A DNA stretch of 64,000 nt from Mesorhizobium shangrilense (GCF_040537815.1 NZ_JBEWSZ010000001.1:4340001-4404000), one strand, 5' to 3'. Shown: positions 38,101 to 48,344, numbered from the stretch's first letter. The notes: generated by a model not told the origin, from the letters alone. Program-made: numbers and translations.

Positions 38101-38628
38101 CACATTGCCAGCAGTCGTGCCCGAGATCATCTCGCGGCGTGCAGTCGCGAACAGCGACGCCTCCATCTGGCTGTCGAGCATCTCGAAATGCGCGGCGATG
38201 TTGGCCTCGAGCGGGAACTGGTGCAGCACCGATTCGCAAAAGGCGTGGATGGTCTGGATCTTCAGACCGCCCGGCGTTTCCAGCGCCTCGGCGAACAGCC
38301 GGCGTGCCCGGCGCATGGTGTCGCGACCGGGACGCCGCCCCTCCAGCGCCTCGACCTTCGTCGCCAGCTCGTCATCGCCAAGCGTCGTCCATTCCGACAG
38401 CGTCGAGAACACGCGGTTCGACATGTTGGCGGCGGCGGCGCGGGTATAGGTGAGGCAGAGGATCTTCGACGGATCGGTGCCGCGCAGCAGAAGACGGATG
38501 ACGCGCTGCGCCAGAACATGGGTCTTGCCGGAGCCGGCATTGGCCGACACCCAGGCGGAATTGTCGGGATCGGCGGCACTCGCCTGGCTGGCCGCCGTGT
38601 CGGTTGGAATGGGATAGGCCTTCTTCAT
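35110..38628 (-). CDS. addA: double-strand break repair helicase AddA
   Basis: 1172 residues, UvrD-type helicase-nuclease. The ATP loop is [15 protein letters not shown] near residue 30, the Walker B region [17 protein letters not shown] near 400, then [17 protein letters not shown] and [16 protein letters not shown]; a C-terminal RecB-type nuclease ([21 protein letters not shown]) follows. With AddB it resects DNA ends for RecA, the alphaproteobacterial equivalent of RecBCD. It overlaps the addB stop by four bases. Confidence 0.97.
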   Translation of the reverse strand: MKKAYPIPTDTAASQASAADPDNSAWVSANAGSGKTHVLAQRVIRLLLRGTDPSKILCLTYTRAAAANMSNRVFSTLSEWTTLGDDELATKVEALEGRRPGRDTMRRARRLFAEALETPGGLKIQTIHAFCESVLHQFPLEANIAAHFEMLDSQMEASLFATARREMISGTTAGNVALAEAFATVLERGGEAGLDALLGEIVRKRDGLRGFIDAAGQGGTDFQALFDEFHFRAGVTAEDIAASVWPLPGFLPDYFAGFAQAAEAADARIVLNNILPYARLAFAESEPVRRLQLLSRAFLKTDGDAYDPAKAFKKVLVDRLPDLAEHYLSATTAIVETVDRLALFRMLEGTRAALTIADWMIARYEQLKRGRGFLDFNDLITRTVNLLARPDAGPWVQYKLDQGIDHILLDEAQDTSPDQWEVVKRLAEEFFAGQGARDGVHRTVFAVGDEKQSIYSFQGAAPDSFADSRLLFAGRVREANASFADLKLTWSFRSTDDVLAAVDRVFADPVVRRGISHDPDPLDHKAIRNDAPGYVEVWPSVGADVVDEPDDWTQAIDHAHAPAVRVAENVAATIAGWIGSGEVIEGRGKTLRPGDVLVLVRKRDRFVHALTRALKRRDIPVAGADRLSLPGHIAVKDLIALGHFLIQPQDDLSLAAVLRSPIFDASEEVLFRLSGERPPGLSLIASLREHAAEDAGLADIITQLDIWTGEAAFKPVFEFYAGMLARDGLRKKMIARLGPEAGDILDEFLNFCLAEERTGLPGLESFLATLENAGPEIKREMDQTRDEVRVMTVHAAKGLEAPVVFLVDGGSAPFSDQHLPRLMPFEGSGRCWDGKGYLWRSASDVANGFSKAAATRARDLADDEYRRLLYVGMTRAEDRLIVCGYHGKRAPNAGTWHSIVGRALIGAPESEQRAHPADGDPVHRFHVTKLPPVALASGGEVRQAEDFAPLPAVLFRPLPPYEDLPRPLSPSGASALIEEEKQGEVDTSSPVLDIEAEPGFAVMRGLALHKLLQMLPGVVESERQIAAQRYLARAGAQWTDIEREKALASVEAILTDTRFEQLFAPSSRAEVSIMGSLEVKGRKRSISGKIDRLAVTPGRVSIVDYKTNRPAPATLADVPTAYILQLALYRALLQPLYPGREVSATLLFTEAPRLIELPATAMDDALARLTGA

Positions 38629-41600
38629 GCCTCCCCTCCCTCATCACCGGCATCGCCGCCGGCCGACCATTCGAGCACGCGAGCGAGATGATCGTAGTCG
38701 CCGTCGGTCTCGCCCTCGCGAAACGGCAGCGCGCGTGACAGATAGCCGGTCGCCGGGTCGGCATAGTGGATCAACAGTTGCTCCAGCCGTGCCCAGGCCT
38801 CTTCGGCGAGATCGGCGGCGGTTCGCGGCTTGCGGTTGTAATCAAGGATCGATTCCTCGAACACTTCGCCATTCGGCTTCAGCCTGACGAAAGCCAGTTG
38901 CGACGGCTCGCGCACGCCAAGCCCCCTGAAAGCGCCGCGCCTCAGCAGCGCGCCCTCAAGCGCCAGTTGGGGCGCCAGAAGCGTATGCGCCTGCGCCTTC
39001 GACGGCGATGAGCCGGTCTTGTAGTCCAGGATATCAGCCATGCCGCCAGCCAGAAGGTCGACGCGATCGGCATAGCCTGACAATGTCACGCCGGACCGAC
39101 CGACACCGGTCTTTTCGGCACGCTCCTCGGCATGCCGACGCGTCACAGTAGCGGCGCGGCCGCGTTCCCATTCGATGATGCTGTCGGCAAGTTTTTCGAA
39201 ACGCGGCCACCATACGGCCTCGACATCGGCGGGAAGTGCTGCCTCGGCAAAGCAGGCCCGTCCGGCGGCGATGAGCCCATCCAGGGCCTCGGGCGCGCGC
39301 GGATCGGCCACTTTTGCCGAGAACAGATGCAGGATGGCGTGAAACAGCGTGCCGCGCTCGGCGGCGCCGGGATCGCGGATCACCGGATCGAGCGGCATCA
39401 GGCGCAGAATCCGGCGGGCATAGACCGCGTAGGGGTCGCGGCGCAGCGTCTCGATCTCGGTGACCGAGAAATGCTGTGGCCGCACCGCCAGTGGCGGCTT
39501 CGGCTGCGGGCGCGGCGCAAAATCCTGCTTTTCACCGGCATCGAGCGCGCGCGCCCAGGCCAGCAATTCGTCGCCACGCCGGCGAAGCACCGGCGCGTGA
39601 TCCCCACCTATGAAGGTGAGGATGCGCTGCAGCCAGCGCGACGGAACGGCAGGTGCGTCGCCCGAGCGGGCCGAACGCGACAGCACGACTTTCCTCGCCC
39701 CCATCGCCATCTGGAAATCATGTGCGGCAAGGCCGATGCGCCGTTCGGGCGGCTCAAGATCGATGCCGGTCTTCATCAGCCGCGACATGAACCGATCGCT
39801 TTCCGGCTTGCGTGGCCAGACACCTTCGTTGAGGCCGCCGATCACCAGCGTGTCGACGCTCAGCAGGCGGGCTTCGAGCGCGCCCCAGATGGCAATGTTG
39901 CGGTCGGTGCCTTGCGCCGGCTTGACGGTTTCCGGTGCGATCAGCGCGTCCATCACATCCGGCCATTCGTCGGCCGCGAAAGAGAACGACGCTGATGCCG
40001 CGACCAGCCCGCGCAGAAGGTCGGCCAGCTTTTCGCCGGCGTCACCGGCATAGAGTTCGCTCAGGCTGCCATCCGCCGCCCTGCCGAGGCTTTCGAGCGC
40101 TGTGACGCTGGTGCGGACTAGCGTGGCAAGATCGGCATCTGGCTGGCCGCGCAAGGCGGCCAGCGGTGCCAATGCATCCGCAAGGCGCTTGTGCAGGTCG
40201 CGCACCTGCTCGATGCCCCCAACGGTCAGCCGGGCGAACCAGAAGGGTTGCCGGCTATCGCCACCGAGATCCGTGAGCCTAGCCTCGAACAGATCGGGCA
40301 GCGATGCTATGTCGGGACGACCGGTGCCGCCGCGCAATGCCACCAGCTCGATGATGCCAGCCGCGTGGCGCACTGTCGCCCGGTCGAGGCCAAGGCCAAG
40401 CAGGGGGTGTTTCAGCAGCGACAGCAGGCCGATGGGATCACCGGGCCGGAACACGGCCTGAAGCGCCAGCCTGAGCAGGCTGGCGGCCGGAGTGTTGGCG
40501 AGCGGCGCGCCGCCCGAATCGTCGGCGACCACGCCAAAGCGCAGGAGTTCGGACGAGACACGGCGCGCCAGTGCGCGATCGCCGGTGACGAGCGCGGCAC
40601 GCTGGCCGGGCTGTTCGACGGCACGCTTGAGCGCAATCGCGATCGCCACGGCTTCATCGCGTTCGCTGGCGGCCTCCAGCAAGGTCACGTCGCTGAACGC
40701 TGCGGCAATATCATCGGCTTCGAAGTCGGCGCGTGTCTGCGCCCACAGTTCGGTGGTTTCGGCCGGCCGCAGGGCTTCGCCAACCAGGGCGGCGCGAAGC
40801 GCCAGCGACTTCTGCACGACACCGATCTCGTCGACATCGCCGCGCAGGACGCCGATCTTGCCGATCAGTCTGGCCAGGCCGTATTGCGGATGGCCAAGCA
40901 GCGCCGGACGCGCGCCGGGTGCGGCAATCGCCTCATAGGACGGTTCATCCAGTTTGCGGTCGAGGCCAGGCAGCACGACGGCGCCGCTGGGCAGACGGGC
41001 AATGACGGAAAGCAGTTCGGCGGTGGCGGGGATCGAGCCGGTGGAGCCGGCGGCAATGACGGGACCACCAGGCGGATTGCGTTTCAACCGCGCCGCCTCG
41101 TGCTCGATCAGCGCGCTGCGGTGGGCCGCGGGGTTGGAACGGTCATTCTCGGCCAGGAATTTCGGCCAGGCGTCGGTGACGATGCTCAAGAAATCAAGCG
41201 TCACCTGCCACCATCCGGCGAGGTTCCCCGTTGCCAGGTCGCCAAGCTTTGTCCAGTCGGCGCCTTCGGTCTCGATCTCGTCCATCAACCCCGCGAGATC
41301 GCGCGCCAGCCAGATCGCGTCGGCGGAGGAGGCCGGCACGACGACTTCCTCGTTGAACATTGCAGCGACATGCGCGGGCAAGCGGCGCTTCCAGGCGCGC
41401 ACAAGCGGCGCGAGCAGCAACAGCCGCTCGATGGAGGCGATCGGCGGGGCAAGATCGATCGCCGCGGATGCCTCGGCCTCGAAAGCCGCTTCATCCTCGT
41501 CGAACTCGCCGAGCGGGCGGATGACCGGCAGGATGACAGAGCGGCCACCCAGCATGTCGACGAAGACACCCCGCAAGGCCCGCGCGGCACGGCGGGTCGG

Positions 41601-41747
41601 CACGTAGATGGTGACATCGGCCAGCGCCAACGGGTCGCCGTCGAAACGAAAGCCCGGAACGAGACGACCGCCAAGCAGCGCCTCGGCAAGCGTCGGCAGA
41701 AACGGCGCTCCGGGCGGGATCGAGAAAACGCGGCTTGAGCCGCTCAT
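38625..41747 (-). CDS. addB: double-strand break repair protein AddB
   Basis: 1040 residues, the partner of AddA. The N-terminus (FSIPPGAPFLPTLAEALLGG) lacks a proper Walker A motif, as expected in the alphaproteobacterial type. The C-terminal PD-(D/E)XK nuclease is at SGYADRVDLLAGGMADILDYKTG near residue 915. The iron-sulfur cysteine set of firmicute AddB is not visible. ATGA overlap with addA implies coupled translation. Confidence 0.95.
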   Translation of the reverse strand: MSGSSRVFSIPPGAPFLPTLAEALLGGRLVPGFRFDGDPLALADVTIYVPTRRAARALRGVFVDMLGGRSVILPVIRPLGEFDEDEAAFEAEASAAIDLAPPIASIERLLLLAPLVRAWKRRLPAHVAAMFNEEVVVPASSADAIWLARDLAGLMDEIETEGADWTKLGDLATGNLAGWWQVTLDFLSIVTDAWPKFLAENDRSNPAAHRSALIEHEAARLKRNPPGGPVIAAGSTGSIPATAELLSVIARLPSGAVVLPGLDRKLDEPSYEAIAAPGARPALLGHPQYGLARLIGKIGVLRGDVDEIGVVQKSLALRAALVGEALRPAETTELWAQTRADFEADDIAAAFSDVTLLEAASERDEAVAIAIALKRAVEQPGQRAALVTGDRALARRVSSELLRFGVVADDSGGAPLANTPAASLLRLALQAVFRPGDPIGLLSLLKHPLLGLGLDRATVRHAAGIIELVALRGGTGRPDIASLPDLFEARLTDLGGDSRQPFWFARLTVGGIEQVRDLHKRLADALAPLAALRGQPDADLATLVRTSVTALESLGRAADGSLSELYAGDAGEKLADLLRGLVAASASFSFAADEWPDVMDALIAPETVKPAQGTDRNIAIWGALEARLLSVDTLVIGGLNEGVWPRKPESDRFMSRLMKTGIDLEPPERRIGLAAHDFQMAMGARKVVLSRSARSGDAPAVPSRWLQRILTFIGGDHAPVLRRRGDELLAWARALDAGEKQDFAPRPQPKPPLAVRPQHFSVTEIETLRRDPYAVYARRILRLMPLDPVIRDPGAAERGTLFHAILHLFSAKVADPRAPEALDGLIAAGRACFAEAALPADVEAVWWPRFEKLADSIIEWERGRAATVTRRHAEERAEKTGVGRSGVTLSGYADRVDLLAGGMADILDYKTGSSPSKAQAHTLLAPQLALEGALLRRGAFRGLGVREPSQLAFVRLKPNGEVFEESILDYNRKPRTAADLAEEAWARLEQLLIHYADPATGYLSRALPFREGETDGDYDHLARVLEWSAGGDAGDEGGEA

Positions 41748-41807
41748 TGCGCATTAGATCGCAGTGCGCCCGTCTGGGCGCACAAAGGACGATCTAACCC
41801 TTTGAAT

Positions 41808-42575
41808 CTACGCATCGTGCTTTCCGAAAATCGATCCCGATTTTCGGGCCGATGCGGTGGCTAGCGCGCCGGCGACCGCTGCTTCGGCGAGCGGAATGGC
41901 ATCGGGCGTGCCGACGGTGATCCAATGGCCGTGCATCGGCATGCCGAACAGGCGACCGGCGGCGATGGCCGTGTCGAAATAGGCATTGAGCGAATGCGGG
42001 CCGGCCGGCGCGTTTTCGAACAGGCGCGGATGGACGATCGCCGCCCCGGCATAGATCAGACCCGCCCGATCACCCTTCGAGCGCCGCAAGGCGCCATCCG
42101 GGGCCACCAGGAAATCGGTGCTGCCGCAGTGTCCGGTTGCCTGATGGAGATCCGCCAGCATCAGCAGAATATCCATTTTCGCCGCGTCCCATGCAAGGGC
42201 GAGACGGCCGAGATTGAGGGGGCCGTGGTCGATCCAGAAGGTGTCGGCGTTGAGGATGTAGAAGGGCTGCTCGCCGAGCTCCGGCAGTGCCTTGACGATG
42301 CCGCCTGCGGAATCGAGAAGCACATCGCTTTCGTCGGAAATGACGATGCGCGGTGCGCGGCGCGCGGCCACATGCGCAACGATCTGTTCGGGAAGATAAT
42401 GGACGTTGACCACGGCCTTGCCGACACCTGCAGCGGACAGGCTGTCGAGACCCCAGTCGAGCAAGGTCTTGCCGGCTATCCTGACCAGGGGCTTGGGAAT
42501 GGCGTCGGTGATCGGCCGCATGCGCTTGCCGAGCCCTGCGGCAAGTACGATTGCGGTGTCTGGTCTTGCAGTCAC
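41808..42575 (-). CDS. murU: N-acetylmuramate-1-phosphate uridylyltransferase (MurU-like)
   Basis: 255 residues of the nucleotidyltransferase superfamily: VLAAGLGKRMRPITDAIPKPLVRIAGK at the N-terminus with the signature Arg/Lys, and ILNADTFWIDHG with the metal-binding Asp. The start is GTG 42575, overlapping the kinase gene stop (GTGA). The adjacent AmgK-like kinase domain makes MurU the best reading: UDP-MurNAc synthesis from recycled cell-wall sugar. The last 15 residues (ARKSGSIFGKHDA) are encoded by a family A repeat. A GDP-mannose-type enzyme is the alternative. Confidence 0.85.
   Translation of the reverse strand: MTARPDTAIVLAAGLGKRMRPITDAIPKPLVRIAGKTLLDWGLDSLSAAGVGKAVVNVHYLPEQIVAHVAARRAPRIVISDESDVLLDSAGGIVKALPELGEQPFYILNADTFWIDHGPLNLGRLALAWDAAKMDILLMLADLHQATGHCGSTDFLVAPDGALRRSKGDRAGLIYAGAAIVHPRLFENAPAGPHSLNAYFDTAIAAGRLFGMPMHGHWITVGTPDAIPLAEAAVAGALATASARKSGSIFGKHDA
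41811..41857. repeat. Palindromic element, family A variant (copy 6), overlapping murU
   Basis: CGCATCG and CGATGCG ends with CCGAAAATCGATCCCGATTTTCGG inside. It lies within the 3' coding end of murU and carries its stop region. Confidence 0.75.
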
Positions 42576-44071
42576 AGCGCTCGCTCCTCCAGCAAACCGT
42601 GCTCGCTGTAGAAATCCCGCAGTCCGGCCAAAGCCGGATGCGCCAGCGCCCGGCGCAGATAGTCGCGGATGCGCGGCAGGTGTTTTAGATAATAGGGCTT
42701 GCCGTCACGCTTTTCGAGGCGGACAAAAATGCCGAGGATCTTGGAATTGCGCTGTGCCGCCATGATTGCATAGGCTTCCAGGAAGCTTGCTTCAGCGAAG
42801 GCGCCGGCTGCATGGCGCGCGGCGACATAAGCGTCGAGCGTCCGCTTCTCGATGTCCGGTGACATGGTGACGCGAGCATCCATGGCGAGCGAGGCGACGT
42901 CATAGGCCGAAGGGCCGATCAGCGCGTCCTGGAAATCGACGATGCCCAGGCGGTCGTGGCCGGTGCGGTCACCGCGCCAGATGATGTTGGGCGAATGGAA
43001 ATCGCGCAGCATCAGCGTGTATTCGCGGCCCCCCAACCGGTCGAGGGCCGCATTCCATTCGCGATGGTAGCCAGCGCGCAGATCATCGCTTGCCGGACTG
43101 CCCGATATCGCCGGCACATACCAATCGACCAGCAGATCGGCTTCGATCACCATCGCGGCGCGGTCGAAGGGCGGAACATGGTGGAAGGCGCCTTGCCCCG
43201 TTTCCATCCGGTCGGGCCATGTCCGGCCATGCATCATGGCCAGCAGTTCGGCCGCCGCGGCGTAGCGCTCGGCCACGGGCTGGCCTTGCTCGCCAAGAAA
43301 CCCTTCGGAACCCAGATGATCGAGCAGGAGAAACCCCTGATCCTGATCCTCGGCATAAATCCGCGGCACGCTGACGCCGCCCGCTTCCAGCGCCCGGTCT
43401 ATGGCGACAAAGGCCGAGACGGACTGCGCGGTATGAGCGATCTCGGCATAGGGTTTGCCGTCGCGGACGGGCGGCCCGAGCACCAGCCGTGGCGAATTCA
43501 TCAGCACACGTGGCGCCGGGCCAGGGAGCGAAACGATTTCATAGGAACGGGCCGAGGCGTCGCCGATGAAATGGCGTCGCTGCGCCTCGCCCCAACCGGC
43601 GCGCTCGAGAAAGTCGCGCATGGCCAGCGACCGCGCGATGCGTTCGAAAGCCGGGCCTTGTCCAGAGAACCGCGCGAGGCGGCCGTCCCCATCATGGACG
43701 AGTTCGATCAGGATTGTCGTCTTCGGCAGATAGGCCTCTGCCCGTTCGGGCCATTCAACCAGGGCGGCACCTTGCGCAAGCGCATCGTCGAAGCCCAGCT
43801 CGTCGATCTCGGCGGCGGAGGACAGGCGATAGAGGTCGAAGTGATGAACGGGAATACGGGTGTCGTAGCTCTGGACGAGGGTGAAGGTCGGGCTCGGCAC
43901 GTCGAGGCCGGCATCGTCGGCCAGCGCCCTGATCAAGGCCCGCGCCAGGGTCGACTTGCCGGCGCCGAGGTCGCCCTTGAGGGCGAGCACGTCACCGGGG
44001 CGCAGCGCCATGGCGAGATCCTCACCCAGCCGCGCCGTCTCCGTTTCGTCGGCTAGCAAACGCTCCAGCAT
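42572..44071 (-). CDS. TsaE - sugar kinase (AmgK-like) fusion protein
   Basis: 499 residues, two domains. Residues 1-155 are TsaE, the ATPase of the tRNA t6A modification complex: LKGDLGAGKSTLARALIRAL, SPTFTLVQSYDTR and HHFDLYRL. Residues 165-499 are an aminoglycoside-phosphotransferase fold (APH): LMLRDFHSPNIIWRG is the catalytic loop and IVDFQDALIGPSAYDVASL the metal site, matching AmgK kinases that phosphorylate MurNAc/GlcNAc at C1. The start is ATG 44071, 9 bases after the divL stop; GTG 44077 is possible. It overlaps the MurU gene by four bases. Confidence 0.88.
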   Translation of the reverse strand: MLERLLADETETARLGEDLAMALRPGDVLALKGDLGAGKSTLARALIRALADDAGLDVPSPTFTLVQSYDTRIPVHHFDLYRLSSAAEIDELGFDDALAQGAALVEWPERAEAYLPKTTILIELVHDGDGRLARFSGQGPAFERIARSLAMRDFLERAGWGEAQRRHFIGDASARSYEIVSLPGPAPRVLMNSPRLVLGPPVRDGKPYAEIAHTAQSVSAFVAIDRALEAGGVSVPRIYAEDQDQGFLLLDHLGSEGFLGEQGQPVAERYAAAAELLAMMHGRTWPDRMETGQGAFHHVPPFDRAAMVIEADLLVDWYVPAISGSPASDDLRAGYHREWNAALDRLGGREYTLMLRDFHSPNIIWRGDRTGHDRLGIVDFQDALIGPSAYDVASLAMDARVTMSPDIEKRTLDAYVAARHAAGAFAEASFLEAYAIMAAQRNSKILGIFVRLEKRDGKPYYLKHLPRIRDYLRRALAHPALAGLRDFYSEHGLLEERAL

Positions 44072-44079
44072 CAGCACCG

Positions 44080-46635
44080 TTACTCGGCCGCGGCGCGGAT
44101 GCCCGGCGTGTCGGGGAAGGTACAGATGACGGTCGTACCCTTGTCCTTGCCGGTCTCGATGCGGACGCTGCCGCCATGCAGTTCGACGAAACTCTTGACG
44201 ATCGACAGGCCGAGGCCGGCGCCGCGACGGCGGCCGCCATTGGTTCGCGGCTCGAAGCGGCGGAACACCGAATCGAGCACGTCCGGCGGCATGCCGGGAC
44301 CATTGTCGTGAACCGAGAATTCCACGCCTTCGGCAAGTTGGCGGCAAGAGAGCGTGATGGTGCTCGCCTCCGGCGCGTAATTCACGGCGTTGCTGAGGAG
44401 ATTGTAGAGGATCTGGCGGACGCGGGTCTCGTCGCCATGGAACGTCTTCGGCGCGGCGGCGGCATCGACCTTGAGCTTGATCGAGTGCTCCTCCAGCCGG
44501 TCGGCGACGAGGTCGGCGGCGGCACTGATGGTCCGGTCGACATGCACCTCGGAAATGTCGAGCTGCATGATGCCGGCATCGACCGTGGCCAGGTCGAGTA
44601 TGTCGTTGACGATGGTGAGCAGGACCGCCGACGACGAGCCGACATGTCCGACATATTCGCGCTGCTTCGGGTTCAGCGGCCCGGTCGACGGTAGCGCCAG
44701 AAGCTCGGTGAAGCCGATGATGTTGGTCAGCGGCGAGCGCAATTCGTAGGAGACGTGCTGGACGAACTCGTTCTTGAGCTGGTCGGACTTTTCCAGCGCC
44801 TCGTTCCTGTCCTTCAACGCCCGCTCGACGTGGACGCTGTCGGTGACATCGACGAAGGTCATCATCACCTGCCCATTGGGCAGCGGTATCACGGCGTAGC
44901 TCAGCACATTGCCGTTGTTGAGTTCTGTCTGGCCGTGGCGATCGCGGCGCTCATCGTCAAAGCCGGTGATCGCGGCAACGAACCCTCCCCAGGGGTTGTC
45001 GGCGGCGCGCTGGTTGCAGAGATCGCGGATGGCCGAGACATGGACATTCGGCTTGGCGACGTCGTCGCTCAATCCCCAGAGTGCGGCGAAAGCCGGGTTC
45101 GACAGCCTCAGCCGTCCGTCAGGACCGAAGACGGCCACGCCCTCGGCGAGGTTGTCGAGTGTTTCGCCCTGGACGCGTACCGCGGTCTGGTAACGGCTTT
45201 CGAGGTCCATCTTCTCGGTCAGGTTCTCGAACACCCAGGTCACGCCGCCCTTGGGCTGCGGGTTGGCGACCACGCGGATGGTCTTTCCGTCAGGCAGATG
45301 CCACCAATGTTCCTGCGATTCGACGGCGCGATAGGCGCTGAGCAGGCCTTCCTTCCAGCGACGCCATTCGGGCTGCTCGGCGATCTTGCCTTCGCTGCGC
45401 AGCCGGTCGAGCAGCAGGGCGTTGTCGGGTGCGCTGTGCAGGAAGCCGCTGTCGAGGCCCCAGAGCTTCTGGAACGCCTGGTTGAAGAAGCGCAGCTTCT
45501 CGTCGGTATCGAAGATCGCAACGGCGGTGTTGAGCTGGTCGAGCGTATCGGCATGGCTTCGCACCGTCCGCTCATATTCGCCGCGAATGGCTTCGGTGGC
45601 ACTGGTGTCGTGGGCCAACCCGGCCGAACCGTCGGCGCCGGCAACGTCGGTCACGGCGAACATGCGGCGGTCGCCCCCGATCACTGTGGACAGGGTCTGC
45701 TCGAAGACAGGACGCGAGTTGTGCTGGGCAGCGATGGCATCGCGCGCCTGGCCGCCCAGGAATTCCTTCGCATCGCGAACGGCGGCTTCAGGGTTTTCCG
45801 CCTCGACCGCGTCGGCGTAGGCGCGGTTGACCCATTTCAACCGCCCATCCGTCGTGCGCAGCCATGACGGCATCTTCAACGCATCCAGAAGGCCAATCAT
45901 GGTGTCGTAGTCAGCGGCGAGCCCTTGGTTCTCGATTTTCAGCCGGGCCTGGCTTCGTTGCGTCTCGGAAAGCGAGACGAAACGCACCAGCACATGCGCG
46001 GCGCTCTTGCGCCCATGCACTTCGAGCGGTGCGCCCGCCTGCGATTCGATGACGAGATCAAAAGACTTGCCCTTCTCCCGCAAGGCCGCGATGGCATGCT
46101 CAAGCGCCGCCGCGGAGCGCGGCATCAGCCAACGACCAAAGGCGAGGAAAGCGGCGCGCTCCTCCGGCGCACCGCTCTCGACCGGCAAAGTGCCGACGAG
46201 TTCGGGCTTCTTGTTTTCCGCGGCCCAGACCACCACGCGCTGGTCGCGCATGTTGAGCAGCGCCTCGGAGCGCCGCAGGGCTGCGTTGACATCGGCGACG
46301 CGGGTCCTGAGCTCGACATTCTCCGCCGAGGTGCGTGCCCGTTCGCGGATGAGGACGATTGCCGACAGGAGCGCTGCCCCCATGACGCCGACGAACACGG
46401 CGAGCTGCATCACCTCGACGGTGTTGAAGGAAGGTCCAGCCTGCTTGGCGCCGGCGGCTTGCGCATACGCCACCGCACCAAGAAGCGGGCTGGCGAGCGC
46501 GGAAGTGGCAAGAAACATGCCTGCGCGGGCGCGCCATGAAGGCTTCCCGCCGGTCATGGCGGAGCCGATGGTCCTCGAATCGTCATGGCCGCCGGAAACG
46601 GCCCGTCCCGCCTTGTGCGGGTGTTGCCCCGGCAT
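44080..46635 (-). CDS. divL: DivL-type PAS histidine-kinase-like protein with phospho-Tyr position
   Basis: 851 residues. A membrane segment lies near 76-96, several PAS domains span roughly 245-600 (LDALKMPSWLRTTDGRLKWVN; LNTAVAIFDTDEKLRFFNQAF; LAEGVAVFGPDGRLRLSNPAF), and an HK catalytic region follows. The H-box reads FVQHVSYELRSPLTNIIGF: the usual His is Tyr630, as in Caulobacter DivL, a pseudokinase that modulates CckA in cell-cycle control. The ATPase G-boxes (HDNGPGMPP, GAGLGLSIV) are intact. Start ATG 46635 has GGAGAGGA seven bases upstream. Confidence 0.92.
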   Translation of the reverse strand: MPGQHPHKAGRAVSGGHDDSRTIGSAMTGGKPSWRARAGMFLATSALASPLLGAVAYAQAAGAKQAGPSFNTVEVMQLAVFVGVMGAALLSAIVLIRERARTSAENVELRTRVADVNAALRRSEALLNMRDQRVVVWAAENKKPELVGTLPVESGAPEERAAFLAFGRWLMPRSAAALEHAIAALREKGKSFDLVIESQAGAPLEVHGRKSAAHVLVRFVSLSETQRSQARLKIENQGLAADYDTMIGLLDALKMPSWLRTTDGRLKWVNRAYADAVEAENPEAAVRDAKEFLGGQARDAIAAQHNSRPVFEQTLSTVIGGDRRMFAVTDVAGADGSAGLAHDTSATEAIRGEYERTVRSHADTLDQLNTAVAIFDTDEKLRFFNQAFQKLWGLDSGFLHSAPDNALLLDRLRSEGKIAEQPEWRRWKEGLLSAYRAVESQEHWWHLPDGKTIRVVANPQPKGGVTWVFENLTEKMDLESRYQTAVRVQGETLDNLAEGVAVFGPDGRLRLSNPAFAALWGLSDDVAKPNVHVSAIRDLCNQRAADNPWGGFVAAITGFDDERRDRHGQTELNNGNVLSYAVIPLPNGQVMMTFVDVTDSVHVERALKDRNEALEKSDQLKNEFVQHVSYELRSPLTNIIGFTELLALPSTGPLNPKQREYVGHVGSSSAVLLTIVNDILDLATVDAGIMQLDISEVHVDRTISAAADLVADRLEEHSIKLKVDAAAAPKTFHGDETRVRQILYNLLSNAVNYAPEASTITLSCRQLAEGVEFSVHDNGPGMPPDVLDSVFRRFEPRTNGGRRRGAGLGLSIVKSFVELHGGSVRIETGKDKGTTVICTFPDTPGIRAAAE

Positions 46636-46768
46636 GTCTTGGTCCTCTCCGCCGCCTGAATGCAAGACCGCCCTGAAGCGCGCCTCTCCTTGCCCCCTGC
46701 AGGTGGAAGCGTCGCGAATCACCTGACAATAACCCCTCGCCGAATCGCCGTGAAGGCGCATCCCGCGC

Positions 46769-46803
46769 AAAAATAAAGCCGGGCGAAATGTCAATCGCCC
46801 GGC
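46769..46803 (-). terminator. Rho-independent terminator after ahcY
   Basis: Minus strand GCCGGGCGA, loop, TCGCCCGGCTTTATTTTT, 31 bases after the ahcY stop. Confidence 0.85.
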
Positions 46804-46833
46804 GTCAATATCTGGTAGTAAATTCAGCTTTGG

Positions 46834-48234
46834 TTAATAGCGGTAGTGTTCCGGCTTGAACGGCCCCTGCTGGGTGACGCCGATATAGGCAGCCTGTTCC
46901 GTGGAGAGTTCGGTCAGGCGGGCGCCGAGCTTGTCGAGATGCAGGCGCGCGACCTTTTCGTCGAGATGCTTGGGCAGGACATAGACCTGGTTCTGGTACT
47001 GGCCAGGCTTGGTGAACAGCTCGATCTGGGCAAGCACCTGGTTGGTGAAGGATGCCGACATGACGAAGCTCGGATGACCCGTGGCGTTGCCGAGATTGAG
47101 CAGGCGGCCTTCCGACAGCAGGATCATGCGCTTGCCGTCCGGGAAGGTGATCATGTCGACCTGCGGCTTGACGTTGGTCCACTTCAGGTTGCGAAGCGCG
47201 GCGACCTGGATCTCATTGTCGAAGTGGCCGATATTGCCGACGATCACCATGTCCTTCATCTGGCGCATGTGATCGAGGGTGATGACGTCCTTGTTGCCGG
47301 TGGTGGTGATGACGATGTCCGCGGTCGGGGCGGCGTCTTCCAGCGTGACGACTTCGAAACCGTCCATCGCCGCCTGCAACGCGCAGATCGGGTCGACTTC
47401 GGTGACCTTGACGCGGGCGCCGGCGCCCTTGAGCGAAGCCGACGAGCCCTTGCCGACATCGCCATAGCCGCAGACGACCGCGACCTTGCCGGCCATCATC
47501 GTGTCGGTGCCGCGGCGGATGCCATCGACCAGCGATTCCTTGCAGCCGTACTTGTTGTCGAACTTCGACTTGGTGACCGAGTCGTTGACGTTGATCGCCG
47601 GGAAGGGCAGCAGGCCCTTCTTCTGCAACTGGTAAAGCCGGTTGACGCCGGTCGTGGTCTCCTCGGTGACGCCGCGGATGGCCTCCTTCTGCTTGGTGAA
47701 GAAGCCCGGCGAAGCCTTCATGCGCTTCTTGATCTGCGCGAACAGGATTTCCTCTTCCTCGCTGCCCGGATTGGACAACACGTCCTCGCCAGCCTCGGCG
47801 CGGGCGCCGATCAGGATGTACATGGTGGCGTCGCCGCCATCATCGAGGATCATGTTGGAGGTGCCGCCATCGGTCCACTGGAAGATGCGGTCGGTGTAGA
47901 CCCAATAATCCTCCAGCGTTTCGCCCTTGATGGCGAATACCGGGATACCGGCTTCGGCAATCGCCGCCGCGGCATGATCCTGGGTCGAGAAGATGTTGCA
48001 GGAGGCCCAGCGGATATCGGCGCCGAGCGCCTTCAGCGTTTCGATCAGCACCGCCGTCTGGATGGTCATGTGCAGCGAACCGGTGATGCGCGCCCCCTTG
48101 AGCGGCTGCTTCTCGCCAAATTCCTCGCGGCAGGCCATCAGGCCCGGCATTTCGGTTTCGGCGATCTCGATCTCCTTGCGGCCCCAGCCGGCAAGCGAAA
48201 TGTCGGCGACCACATAGTCCTTGCTACCCGTCAT
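46834..48234 (-). CDS. ahcY: S-adenosylhomocysteine hydrolase
   Basis: 466 residues. The NAD-binding motif [18 protein letters not shown] is near residue 262; [20 protein letters not shown] and the C-terminal ending FKPEHYRY are family hallmarks. It hydrolyses SAH to adenosine and homocysteine, closing the methyl cycle. A palindrome at 48345-48360 upstream is a candidate operator. It lies between divL and the PTS genes; a terminator separates it from divL. Confidence 0.98.
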   Translation of the reverse strand: MTGSKDYVVADISLAGWGRKEIEIAETEMPGLMACREEFGEKQPLKGARITGSLHMTIQTAVLIETLKALGADIRWASCNIFSTQDHAAAAIAEAGIPVFAIKGETLEDYWVYTDRIFQWTDGGTSNMILDDGGDATMYILIGARAEAGEDVLSNPGSEEEEILFAQIKKRMKASPGFFTKQKEAIRGVTEETTTGVNRLYQLQKKGLLPFPAINVNDSVTKSKFDNKYGCKESLVDGIRRGTDTMMAGKVAVVCGYGDVGKGSSASLKGAGARVKVTEVDPICALQAAMDGFEVVTLEDAAPTADIVITTTGNKDVITLDHMRQMKDMVIVGNIGHFDNEIQVAALRNLKWTNVKPQVDMITFPDGKRMILLSEGRLLNLGNATGHPSFVMSASFTNQVLAQIELFTKPGQYQNQVYVLPKHLDEKVARLHLDKLGARLTELSTEQAAYIGVTQQGPFKPEHYRY

Positions 48235-48344
48235 GGCAGTGCTCCGATGCGAATTGGTTGCGGGCGCGCCCAGCCCAGGAGGCCTGTTGAAGGGCGCGAA
48301 TTGCCGGCCTGACTAGCAGATCAGGGCTCGGGCGACAATGGGAT

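Noticed and set aside
35518..38691. 1057-codon open frame on the plus strand
   Set aside because: Antisense to addA; addA has clear helicase and nuclease motifs, this frame has none.
40191..41738. 515-codon open frame on the plus strand
   Set aside because: Antisense to addB with Gln/Arg/Gly-rich shadow composition.
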